Below, piece after piece: positions 1-5,973 of a stretch of DNA of 23,580 nucleotides (positions within the stretch are counted from its first letter, which is position 1; each line of letters starts with the position of its first letter). The notes below the pieces were generated by a model. That model saw nothing but the letters and a program-made list of their open reading frames with translations, had not been told where the DNA came from and searched no databases. The position numbers and the translations under genes are program-made. Source of the DNA: an uncultured Lachnospiraceae bacterium (GTDB lineage: Bacteria > Bacillota > Clostridia > Lachnospirales > Lachnospiraceae); contig CAJUID010000045.1 in assembly GCA_910585905.1 (NCBI GenBank), positions 1 to 23,580 of the forward strand, given 5' to 3'.

Positions 1-48
1 ATCGCCTTGCCAAGGCGAGGGTCGCGGGTTCGAATCCCGTCTCGTGCT
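1..48 (+). tRNA. tRNA-Gly (GCC), 3' part, cut by the window edge
   Basis: The 48 bases are identical to positions 161-208, the 3' two-thirds of the complete tRNA-Gly. They include the 3' end of the anticodon stem-loop with the GCC anticodon, the T-arm (GCGGG TTCGAAT CCCGT) and the acceptor strand CTCGTGC. The 5' part lies outside the window. This is one of two tandem copies. CCA is not encoded. Confidence 0.93.
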
Positions 49-70
49 TGGGTTTATCCCAAGTTGTTTT
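47..70 (+). terminator. Hairpin plus T-rich tail behind the first tRNA-Gly
   Basis: CTTGGG (47-52) pairs with CCCAAG (58-63) around a 5-nt loop and is followed by TTGTTTT. The stem shares its first two bases with the tRNA acceptor end. A second hairpin follows at once (TGTTTTC 65-71 with GAAAACA 76-82, loop GGAA). This is a weak terminator or a processing site, and read-through into the second tRNA is possible. Confidence 0.4.
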
Positions 71-136
71 CGGAAGAAAACATTAGACAACTACATATTG
101 TTTTGTTAAAGCAAATGCTTTGGCAAATATTAAAAT

Positions 137-208
137 GCACGAGTGGCTCAGTGGTGGAGTATCGCCTTGCCAAGGCGAGGGTCGCGGGTTCGAATCCCGT
201 CTCGTGCT
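137..208 (+). tRNA. tRNA-Gly (GCC)
   Basis: A full cloverleaf can be drawn. The acceptor GCACGAG pairs with CTCGTGC, and the D-arm contains GGCTCAGTGGTGGAG. The anticodon stem TCGCC/GGCGA encloses the loop TTGCCAA (anticodon GCC, reading GGC and GGU). The T-arm is GCGGG/CCCGT with TTCGAAT. T208 is the discriminator and CCA is not encoded. A run of seven T (208-214) follows directly and probably ends the transcript. No promoter is convincing in the 88-nt spacer, so the two copies may be co-transcribed. Confidence 0.95.
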
Positions 209-269
209 TTTTTTGTATCTAAAATTTACCGCAATTGAGTGGTAACTGAAATAGGTGGAGGGATTGGGA

Positions 270-1727
270 ATGGATGGTCAACATGCAGAAAGAAATCTGT
301 CTATGGTGATGGATTTTTATGAGCTTACCATGAGTAATGGTTATTTTAAGGAGAACAGAGGGCGGGACGAGCTGGTTGTATTTGATGTTTTTTATAGGAA
401 CAACCCAGACAATGGAGGGTATTCCATTTTTGTGGGTCTGGAGCAGATTATTGAATATATCCAGAATCTGCATTTTTCAGAGGAAGATATTGCCTATCTG
501 AGAGAGCAGGGGATTTTTTTAGAGGATTTTCTGCAATATCTGCAACAATTCGAATTTTCTGGTGACATCTATGCTCTTCCAGAAGGTACTGTTATGTATC
601 CAAATGAACCAGTACTTACGGTAATTGCCCCAGTGATTGATGCCCAATTGATTGAAACGGCAATATTGTTGGAAATTAACCACCAGTCACTGATTGCCAC
701 AAAGACAAGACGCATCTGCAATGCGGCGGGAAAATGCAGTGTTTCGGACTTTGGGGCTAGGCGTGCACACAATATGGACGCTGCGGTGTACGGAGCCAGA
801 GCTGCATATATTGGCGGAGCCTCCTCGACTGCTACAGTGCTTGCCGGGCAGATGTTTGGCATACCAGTTAGCGGTACGATGGCGCACAGTTGGATTATGT
901 ATTTTTCGGATGAGTATACAGCATTTTGCAAATATGCACAGATGTACCCCGATGCTACAGTTCTTTTGGTTGATACGTACGATGTACTGCGGAGCGGCGT
1001 ACCAAATGCCATCCGTGTAGCAAAGGAAGTGCTGGAGCCAATGGGGAAACGTTTGCGTGGTATCCGGCTGGACAGTGGTGACCTGGCATACTTGTCTAAA
1101 AAAGCGAGAAAATTGCTTGATGAAGCTGGGCTGAATGACTGTATTATTGTGGCATCCAATAGCCTTGATGAGTTTACCATACAATCACTGCTAAGCCAGG
1201 GAGCATGTATTGACAGTTTTGGCGTTGGTGAGCGGCTGATTACATCAAAATCAGAGCCGGTTTTTGGGGCCGTCTATAAGATTGCTGCAGTTCGTCATAA
1301 TGATATTTTTGAGCCAAGAATTAAGATTTCAGAAAATGTGGAAAAAATAACGAATCCAGGCTTTAAGGAGTTGTACCGCGTGTATGACCAGAACCACAAA
1401 GCAATTGCGGATTTGATCGCCGGCAGGGAAGAGATTATCAAAGATGGTGATTCTGTGGAGTATATTGACCCTAAAAAACCTTGGAAAAAGCGTTTCTTTG
1501 AAAATTGTACCTTTAAGCCGCTGTTAGAGCCTGTATTTTTGCAGGGCAGGCTGGTACGGGAGCGGAGTGGTGTAGAGGAAATTAGGGAGTATGTCAGCAA
1601 GCAGCTTTCGGACGAGATTTGGGAGGAGGAGCAGCGTTTTGTTAATCCTCATGTCCATTATCTGGATATGACACCAGAGTATTATAGGATGAAAAATGCC
1701 TTGCTTCGGAAGGCAAAAGAGTCTTAA
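270..1727 (+). CDS. pncB: Nicotinate phosphoribosyltransferase
   Basis: This enzyme condenses nicotinate with PRPP, with ATP hydrolysis, to give nicotinate mononucleotide for NAD salvage in the cytosol. The 485-residue length suits the Gram-positive family. Visible family motifs are the N-terminal DFYELTMSNGYF, SDFGARRAHNMDAA near residues 159-172, GTMAHSWI near 202-209 (H206 is the expected phosphohistidine), and RLDSGDL in the phosphate-binding part. ATG 270 is chosen because AGGTGGAGGG ends 7 nt upstream. An in-frame GTG at 255 lies inside that ribosome-binding site and is unlikely. The gene stands between the tRNA-Gly pair and a small membrane-protein gene. No terminator is visible after the stop. 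Confidence 0.95.
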   Translation: MDGQHAERNLSMVMDFYELTMSNGYFKENRGRDELVVFDVFYRNNPDNGGYSIFVGLEQIIEYIQNLHFSEEDIAYLREQGIFLEDFLQYLQQFEFSGDIYALPEGTVMYPNEPVLTVIAPVIDAQLIETAILLEINHQSLIATKTRRICNAAGKCSVSDFGARRAHNMDAAVYGARAAYIGGASSTATVLAGQMFGIPVSGTMAHSWIMYFSDEYTAFCKYAQMYPDATVLLVDTYDVLRSGVPNAIRVAKEVLEPMGKRLRGIRLDSGDLAYLSKKARKLLDEAGLNDCIIVASNSLDEFTIQSLLSQGACIDSFGVGERLITSKSEPVFGAVYKIAAVRHNDIFEPRIKISENVEKITNPGFKELYRVYDQNHKAIADLIAGREEIIKDGDSVEYIDPKKPWKKRFFENCTFKPLLEPVFLQGRLVRERSGVEEIREYVSKQLSDEIWEEEQRFVNPHVHYLDMTPEYYRMKNALLRKAKES

Positions 1728-1793
1728 ATTGAGTTAGATAAATATGTTTTTTACTTGTTTATATATATTTTAGAATTGTTCAAATTTAGAATA

Positions 1794-1821
1794 TTGTTTT
1801 TTGATAAAAATGGTATACAAT
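1794..1821 (+). promoter_or_regulatory. Candidate sigma-A promoter for the zinc-ribbon gene
   Basis: TTGTTT (1794-1799) stands 16 nt before TACAAT (1816-1821). The overlapping TATACA (1814-1819) is preceded by TGG, an extended -10 form. It lies 44 nt before the next start codon. The call rests on consensus only. Confidence 0.45.
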
Positions 1822-1864
1822 ATATTGTGGAAGTAAGATATACTATTGAAAGGAACAAAGAACT

Positions 1865-2272
1865 ATGCGGGAACGTTTGGCAAGATTTATGCAGGGGCGG
1901 TATGGAGTTGATAAGTTCAGTAATTTCTTGGTCATTCTTGCACTAGTGCTGATGGTGTTGGAGATTTTTATCCCTTTTATCCAGATGCGGAGGGTGCTAA
2001 ATTCCATTGGGCTGTTGCTTTTGATTTATGCGTATTTTCGCATATTTTCCAGGAACCATTATAAGCGCTATGCGGAAAACGAACGTTATATGAAGTATCA
2101 CAATAAGGTGCGTTTCTTTTTTGCCAGGAGAAAAAGTCATATGGAGCAGAGGCGGACACACCATATTTACAAATGTCCTTCCTGCAAACAGAAAATTCGC
2201 GTGCCAAAGGGAAAAGGGAAAATTGCGATTACCTGCCCTAAGTGCCGGACTGAGTTTGTACGGAGAAGTTAG
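1865..2272 (+). CDS. Small membrane protein with C-terminal zinc ribbon
   Basis: The 135-residue protein has two hydrophobic segments (about residues 21-40 and 44-61) that should form a membrane hairpin. A basic, aromatic stretch follows (62-100), then a zinc-ribbon-like pair of CxxC motifs: C104-C107 and C124-C127, separated by a K/G-rich loop. Proteins of this layout are common in Lachnospiraceae, but I know of no assigned function. AAGGA (1850-1854) stands 10 nt before ATG 1865. The gene probably has its own promoter and is followed by a strong hairpin at 2307-2344. The zinc ribbon could bind RNA, DNA or protein; nothing in the sequence decides which. Confidence 0.8.
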   Translation: MRERLARFMQGRYGVDKFSNFLVILALVLMVLEIFIPFIQMRRVLNSIGLLLLIYAYFRIFSRNHYKRYAENERYMKYHNKVRFFFARRKSHMEQRRTHHIYKCPSCKQKIRVPKGKGKIAITCPKCRTEFVRRS

Positions 2273-2306
2273 GGAATGCTTGAAGATTTATTCTCATACA
2301 CAACTG

Positions 2307-2344
2307 ATCCAGCCAGAAGCCAGATTTTTGGCTTTTGGCTGGAT
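2307..2344 (+). other. Strong 16-bp hairpin without a T-tract
   Basis: Arm 2307-2322 pairs with arm 2329-2344 over 16 bp with one G-T wobble and a 6-nt loop (GATTTT). No T-run follows, so it is not a standard intrinsic terminator. It sits 34 nt after the zinc-ribbon gene stop and may protect a 3' end or be a processing site. Confidence 0.7.
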
Positions 2345-2425
2345 GGAGTGCCGGAGTGTGTTTGTGTACTGTTTGTTGTGCGATGACGGCAATAATGAAT
2401 TTATATTGCACAAAAGGAAAGCGTG

Positions 2426-2686
2426 GTGGTAACTGTGAGGGAGATGACATTTAAAATGGAGCGGCCGGGGCTGGTAAAAGCCGGTGACTCCGTAAATATA
2501 AGTGAAAAAAAGACAGCGTTAAATTATACTTATATGATAGAGCCTGCTGTAGCAATGTCTGGTTGTTATAAAGTAAACCAGCGGATAAAATCAAGGCAGG
2601 GGGTTGTCAAGGAAGTTAAGCACACAGACCGCGGATATTATGTAATAGTAGAGTTTGATGAGGATGATTTAATAGTAAAAAGGTAA
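2426..2686 (+). CDS. Small protein of unknown function (about 86 aa)
   Basis: I do not recognise a named family. The product is soluble with no membrane segment. Its C-terminal half (GVVKEVKHTDRGYYVIVEF and on) alternates charged and hydrophobic residues, as small beta-barrel or SH3-like folds do. The start is uncertain. GTG 2426 has AAGGA (2414-2418) 7 nt upstream, GTG 2423 is also possible, and ATG 2444 has GAGG only 3 nt away. The gene ends 67 nt before the thioesterase, same strand, and the two could share a transcript. Intact frame and codon use resemble the neighbours, so it is probably real. Confidence 0.6.
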   Translation: MVTVREMTFKMERPGLVKAGDSVNISEKKTALNYTYMIEPAVAMSGCYKVNQRIKSRQGVVKEVKHTDRGYYVIVEFDEDDLIVKR

Positions 2687-2753
2687 GAAGCTGCAAAGAA
2701 TCGGCAGACAAAGTGATTAATAAATCTATATAGGTTATAAAAGGAGAATACAT

Positions 2754-3140
2754 ATGTTAGAAAAGGGAATAAAAGGTGTTATGGAGCGTATGGTTACAGA
2801 AGGAACGACAGCGAAGGCAATGGGAAGCGGTGAGCTTGCCGTTTATGCTACCCCGGCAATGATTGCTTTGATGGAGGAGACAGCTTATACTAGTGTTTCT
2901 GCAGAACTGGAAGAGGGAGCAGGGAGCGTTGGGACATTGATGAATGTCAAACATGTGGCTGCTTCACCAGTTGGCATGAAGATTACTTGTAAAACGGAGT
3001 TGATTGAGGTAGATGGGCGCAGACTTGTATTTCATGTGGAGGCATATGATGATAAGGGACTGATCGGAGAGGGAACCCATGAGAGGTTCATAATTCAAAA
3101 TGAGAAGTTCCAACAAAAGGCAGATAGTAAAGTATCTTAA
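2754..3140 (+). CDS. FlK-type hot-dog acyl-CoA thioesterase
   Basis: The 128-residue single hot-dog-fold protein belongs to the family of Streptomyces cattleya fluoroacetyl-CoA thioesterase FlK. From memory, FlK uses Thr42, Glu50, Gly69, His76 and Arg120. Here T33, E41, G60, H67 and R111 fall at exactly those places with a constant offset of nine, so the active-site spacing is intact. It should hydrolyse an acyl-CoA; the natural substrate cannot be read from sequence. AAAGGAG stands a few bases before ATG 2754. It converges on the butyryl-CoA:acetate CoA-transferase gene and lies 2.8 kb from the butyrate operon. A role in acyl-CoA or toxic-analogue clearance is inference. Confidence 0.85.
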   Translation: MLEKGIKGVMERMVTEGTTAKAMGSGELAVYATPAMIALMEETAYTSVSAELEEGAGSVGTLMNVKHVAASPVGMKITCKTELIEVDGRRLVFHVEAYDDKGLIGEGTHERFIIQNEKFQQKADSKVS

Positions 3141-3202
3141 AAAAGGGCACAGATTTTGCTTTTACCTTAGCAATAAAGCCGTATACTGTTTGTTGGCAAC
3201 CA
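3137..3202 (-). repeat. Copy A of an intergenic element flanking but
   Basis: Read on the minus strand, this stretch shares three blocks, in the same order and orientation, with 4714-4796: GGTTGCCAACAA, TTGCT, and TCTGTGCCCTTTTTTAA. The middle is shorter than in copy B, and the 5' half of the terminator stem is lost (TAAGGTAA in place of GGGGCACA). It overlaps the stop codon of the thioesterase gene. It looks like a decayed relative of the but leader element. Confidence 0.6.
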
Positions 3203-3237
3203 TTATTATAGTGAAATTTTTTATAGGTGAAATATAG

Positions 3238-3306
3238 AACCGTTTCAAATATGAATAGCGGGGAACAATGAATTGTTCCCCGCTATTCATATTTGAAACG
3301 GTTTTT
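3238..3306 (+). terminator. Perfect 31-bp hairpin between convergent genes
   Basis: Arm 3238-3268 and arm 3273-3303 are perfectly complementary over 31 bp around a TGAA loop, and T3302-T3306 follow on the + strand. It lies between the thioesterase (+) and but (-), where a two-way terminator is expected. On the minus strand the tail is CTATATTT, a poor U-tract. The stem is far longer than needed for intrinsic termination. Confidence 0.75.
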
Positions 3307-3327
3307 GAGATGGTAAGCGTTTATGTA

Positions 3328-4671
3328 TTAACGCTTATTGCTCTGTTTCCAGATATGCATTTTTTCAGCTTCTGCAATCAGTTCATCGCGGAAGTCAGGA
3401 TGTGCAACGGATATAATTGCCTCTGCTTTTTCCCAAGAAGATTTTCCCTTTAAGTTGACAAGACCGTATTCGGTAACAAAGTAATGGACATTGGCACGTG
3501 TATCTGTGACAATGGAGCCGTTATTCAATGTAGGGGTAATTCTTGACTTCACTGTGCCATCCTTCTGAGCATAAGTTGAGGACATACAGATAAAGGATTT
3601 GCCGCCATTGGAGAGATATGCGCCGAGGACAAAGTCAAGCTGTCCGCCTGCGCCGCTAATCTGCTTTGTTCCTGCGGATTCTGCATTTACCTGGCCAAAT
3701 AAGTCTATATCAACGGCATTGTTAATCGAAATGAAATTGTCTAATGCAGAAATCTGGCGGACGTCGTTTGTATAATTAACTGGAGCGCTCATACATTCAG
3801 GATTTTCGTTTAGATAGTCATATAGCTTTTTGGTTCCTGCTGCGAATGCATATACCTGGCGTCCTTTGTCTATTTTTTTGTTTAATCCGGTGATTTTGCC
3901 TGCTTTTGCAATATCAACAAATGCATCTACATACATCTCTGTGTGGATTCCTAAATCTTTTAGATCGGACTTTGCAATCAGGGAACCAACAGCATTTGGC
4001 ATACCGCCGATGCCAAGCTGGAGGCATGCGCCATTTGGAATTTCATCTACAATATATTTTGCAACAGCTTCATCTACAGCAGTAGCAGGCCCGCCGCCGC
4101 CAAGTTCTGCCATTGCAGGGTTGTCACCTTGGACAATCATGTCTACTTTGCTGATATGGATTGATTCCTCAAATCCACCGAGGCAACGAGGCATATTTTT
4201 ATTCACTTCAACAATTATTGTCTTAGCGCCTTCACAGACTGCAGCCAGATGGGAAGCGTTTGGGCCAAAGTTAAAGAAACCGTGCTCGTCCATAGGTGCA
4301 ACCTGGAACATAGCCACTTTAGAAGGGATTACAGAATCACGGTAATATCTTGGGAGTTCAGAGTAGCGGATTGGTGCATAGAAAGAGAACCCCTGGGCAA
4401 TTGCTTTGCGTTCAATACCTCCCATATGCCATGAATTCCATGTCATGTGCTCTGCAGGCGCATCAATTTTAAAGATTTCCGGCTGCCACATCAGGATTCC
4501 GCCGCGGAAATTAACATCAGTCAGTTCTGGAAGCCTTTTTGCCATAGCAGAATCTAAGGCAACAGGAGTCCCGGTACACCACCCATAGTCTACCCAGTCG
4601 CCGGATTCTACAACTTTTACTGCTTCCTCTGCGGTTGTCAGTTTGTCATCATACATTTTTTTAAAATCCAT
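3328..4671 (-). CDS. but: Butyryl-CoA:acetate CoA-transferase
   Basis: The enzyme moves CoA from butyryl-CoA to external acetate, releasing butyrate and forming acetyl-CoA. This is the last step of butyrate formation in many gut Firmicutes. The 447-residue protein fits the family length and matches remembered Roseburia-type sequences over most of its length, including DWVDYGWCT, PIRYSELPRYYR, MFQVAPMD.HG, GACLQLGIGGMPNAVGS and HPDFRD. E245 in GIHTEMYVDAF is the expected catalytic glutamate forming the glutamyl-CoA thioester. ATG 4671 has GAGG 6 nt upstream. The gene has its own promoter and leader and runs opposite to the butyrate operon, starting about 1.3 kb from thl. A related acetate-dependent CoA-transferase with another acyl preference cannot be excluded. 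Confidence 0.92.
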   Translation of the reverse strand: MDFKKMYDDKLTTAEEAVKVVESGDWVDYGWCTGTPVALDSAMAKRLPELTDVNFRGGILMWQPEIFKIDAPAEHMTWNSWHMGGIERKAIAQGFSFYAPIRYSELPRYYRDSVIPSKVAMFQVAPMDEHGFFNFGPNASHLAAVCEGAKTIIVEVNKNMPRCLGGFEESIHISKVDMIVQGDNPAMAELGGGGPATAVDEAVAKYIVDEIPNGACLQLGIGGMPNAVGSLIAKSDLKDLGIHTEMYVDAFVDIAKAGKITGLNKKIDKGRQVYAFAAGTKKLYDYLNENPECMSAPVNYTNDVRQISALDNFISINNAVDIDLFGQVNAESAGTKQISGAGGQLDFVLGAYLSNGGKSFICMSSTYAQKDGTVKSRITPTLNNGSIVTDTRANVHYFVTEYGLVNLKGKSSWEKAEAIISVAHPDFRDELIAEAEKMHIWKQSNKR

Positions 4672-4713
4672 ACTTTACCTCATTTCTGCGCTTTCTGCGC
4701 CGTTTGTGTTATA

Positions 4714-4796
4714 TTAAAAAAGGGCACAGACTTTACTTGTGCCCCAGCAAAAACGCTAAAAGAACTTTGGTTCTTTGCGTTTCTTGTTGGCAACCA
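4714..4796 (-). repeat. Copy B: structured leader element of but
   Basis: Read on the minus strand, the conserved block GGTTGCCAACAA is followed by an imperfect hairpin. That hairpin (+ strand coordinates) pairs C4748-A4750 and A4751-C4756 with G4777-T4782 and T4784-G4786, with an inner stem A4759-C4765 with G4770-T4776 and loop TTTG. The terminator hairpin follows. A diverged copy lies at 3137-3202. The element could be a cis-regulatory RNA or a mobile repeat; I match it to no riboswitch class I know. Confidence 0.55.
4716..4744 (-). terminator. Intrinsic terminator inside the but leader
   Basis: On the minus strand the stem GGGCACA/TGTGCCC (7 bp, 9-nt loop) is followed by six U (A4716-A4721 on the + strand). 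It lies between the end of the SUKH-like gene and the but start codon, about 45 nt before but. It may end the upstream transcript, act as an attenuator for but, or both. Confidence 0.75.
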
Positions 4797-4826
4797 CCAC
4801 ATTATGGCGAGGTTTCCTTTATAAAT

Positions 4827-4855
4827 AAAATAGCACTTTTGACGAAAATTTTCAA
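4827..4855 (-). promoter_or_regulatory. Candidate but promoter
   Basis: On the minus strand TTGAAA (4855-4850) is followed after 17 nt by TATTTT (4832-4827). A start near 4820 would give a leader of about 150 nt that contains the whole structured element and its terminator. The -10 is a weak match. Confidence 0.4.
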
Positions 4856-4863
4856 CTATACTT

Positions 4864-5499
4864 TTATGATTCACCAAGGTCTTCCATAACCTCCAATAGT
4901 TTTTCATAAGATTCTTCACTTGCAGCCCCATAAATTACTTGCGGCTCATCACATTCCATAATGGCTGCCATATTGTCGGATGCATTGCTGTAAAAGCTTA
5001 TGTCCATATTCATCCAGCCATGAAGCATAAAAGATTTTTTTTCAAGATTTTCTGATATAATTTCTTTTTCTTCATCGGTAAGCCAGAAAACAAAGTCTTC
5101 AGGAACATAAGAAAATGTAAAAATGGATTCATAGGCAAGCACCGCCTGCAAGAATTCGCTGGTTGTTTCGGTACATAATGCCCAATCTTTATCATTCATT
5201 TTTATATATACAGGAGGGTCTGCCTTTTTCAGATCTGTTTTCTGGATTCCTGTAATAAAACAACCCTGGTTTTCAGTTAGTAGAATTAGGTAATCACAAT
5301 TTTTTTGCCATTCTTCCGGTTTTGACCAATGGTCTTGTATGTGATGGATTGCCTCTGTGCGTCCTGCTTTACGCCAGAAGTTTTCTACAACTTGAGGCAG
5401 TGCGCCAAAGTGATTTTTTGCGGAAACAATGTCGCTCTCATCATATCCTTGTAGTTCTTCTACTAGATACAACAGTTTAATCATCTCATAAATATCCAT
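4864..5499 (-). CDS. SUKH (SMI1/KNR4)-like protein
   Basis: The 211-residue soluble protein resembles the SUKH superfamily. It has the early FGALPQVVENFWRKAG segment (the family's LP-x-x-hydrophobic-x-x-Y/F pattern). A beta-rich middle follows (CDYLILLTENQGCFITGI and ADPPVYIKMND.DWALCTETTSEFLQAVLAYE). Its acidic C-terminal half is unassigned. SUKH proteins are best known as immunity proteins against contact-dependent or polymorphic toxins, but no toxin gene is next to it here, so it may be an orphan. The start is set at ATG 5499 because GGGGGA lies 5 nt upstream. An in-frame ATG at 5517 has no good site. It reads toward but. Confidence 0.6.
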   Translation of the reverse strand: MDIYEMIKLLYLVEELQGYDESDIVSAKNHFGALPQVVENFWRKAGRTEAIHHIQDHWSKPEEWQKNCDYLILLTENQGCFITGIQKTDLKKADPPVYIKMNDKDWALCTETTSEFLQAVLAYESIFTFSYVPEDFVFWLTDEEKEIISENLEKKSFMLHGWMNMDISFYSNASDNMAAIMECDEPQVIYGAASEESYEKLLEVMEDLGES

Positions 5500-5768
5500 A
5501 TAAATCCCCCATGCCATCTTTTACGGCTAAAATGTTACTCGCTTAATCAGTATGAAATGAGTATATCTGCGATTAAAATATGGCCGATATCCTGTTTTTG
5601 TCTCTAATCTTAAATATAGTTCTTTTATCTATTTATAGATAAAAGAATGGCCAGCTTATGTATTTTGATTATATAGCCTTTTGTAGGAAAAAGGAATGGG
5701 AAAATGTCATTTTCTTGGCAAAAATATGAATTTTTTAGACTAATTTCACAATATAAGTTACAAAATAC
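5500..5768. other. Divergent intergenic region with small palindromes
   Basis: This stretch separates the SUKH-like gene from the butyrate operon promoter. It holds a perfect 12-bp AT-rich hairpin (5620-5631 with 5636-5647, loop TTTA) and a 7-1-7 palindrome GAAAATG-T-CATTTTC (5700-5714). I see no convincing gene. TATACT on the minus strand near 5553-5558 could be the -10 for the SUKH gene, but its -35 is poor. Confidence 0.5.
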
Positions 5769-5797
5769 TTGATAATTTAGCTATTTTGATATATTAT
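5769..5797 (+). promoter_or_regulatory. Promoter of the butyrate operon
   Basis: TTGATA (5769-5774) is followed by 17 nt and TATTAT (5792-5797), a good sigma-A match. Transcription would begin near 5804, giving a leader of about 170 nt before thl. Confidence 0.7.
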
Positions 5798-5803
5798 GAT
5801 TAG

Positions 5804-5973
5804 TGTAGGGCATTACTATAGCATAAGTCTGTTGATTTGAAACGGAAATGCATCAGATTTATGCCAGGAGGGACTGTCTGGCACTGGCTGTACAGACGGA
5901 GCCTGAGGGACAAGTAATGCAGGGTGGCAGGTTTCTGTCAGTATATTAATCAATTTAAGGAGGATATTTTATT
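5804..5973 (+). promoter_or_regulatory. Structured 5' leader of thl
   Basis: Hairpin 1 pairs GCATAAGTCTG (5821-5831) with CAGATTTATGC (5854-5864), 11 bp with one G-T. Hairpin 2 (5865-5905) has outer CAGG/CCTG and inner TCTG/CAGA pairs. No T-tract terminator is present. AAGGAGG (5957-5963) is the thl ribosome-binding site. The leader could stabilise the message; no riboswitch class is recognised. Confidence 0.5.

Noticed and set aside
120..136. Promoter in the spacer between the two tRNA-Gly copies.
   Set aside because: TATTAA at 128-133 would start transcription inside the tRNA, and the best -35 is at 19-nt spacing. Co-transcription is simpler.
2121..2432. 103-codon + strand frame overlapping the zinc-ribbon gene.
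   Set aside because: It runs through the zinc-ribbon gene in another frame and through the hairpin at 2307-2344, and has no plausible ribosome-binding site.
3137..4796. but as part of an insertion sequence or transposon.
   Set aside because: The flanking copies are direct and diverged. There is no transposase, terminal inverted repeat or target duplication around them.
5704..5772. A 22-codon ORF with AAGGA 8 nt upstream in the intergenic region before thl.
   Set aside because: Very short, unremarkable peptide, located upstream of and overlapping the -35 of the operon promoter; no support beyond the start site.
5500..5973. Search for a Rex operator (TTGTTAA-N4-TTAACAA type) controlling the butyrate operon.
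   Set aside because: No two-half site is visible here or in the spacers of the operon; only isolated half-like pieces exist.
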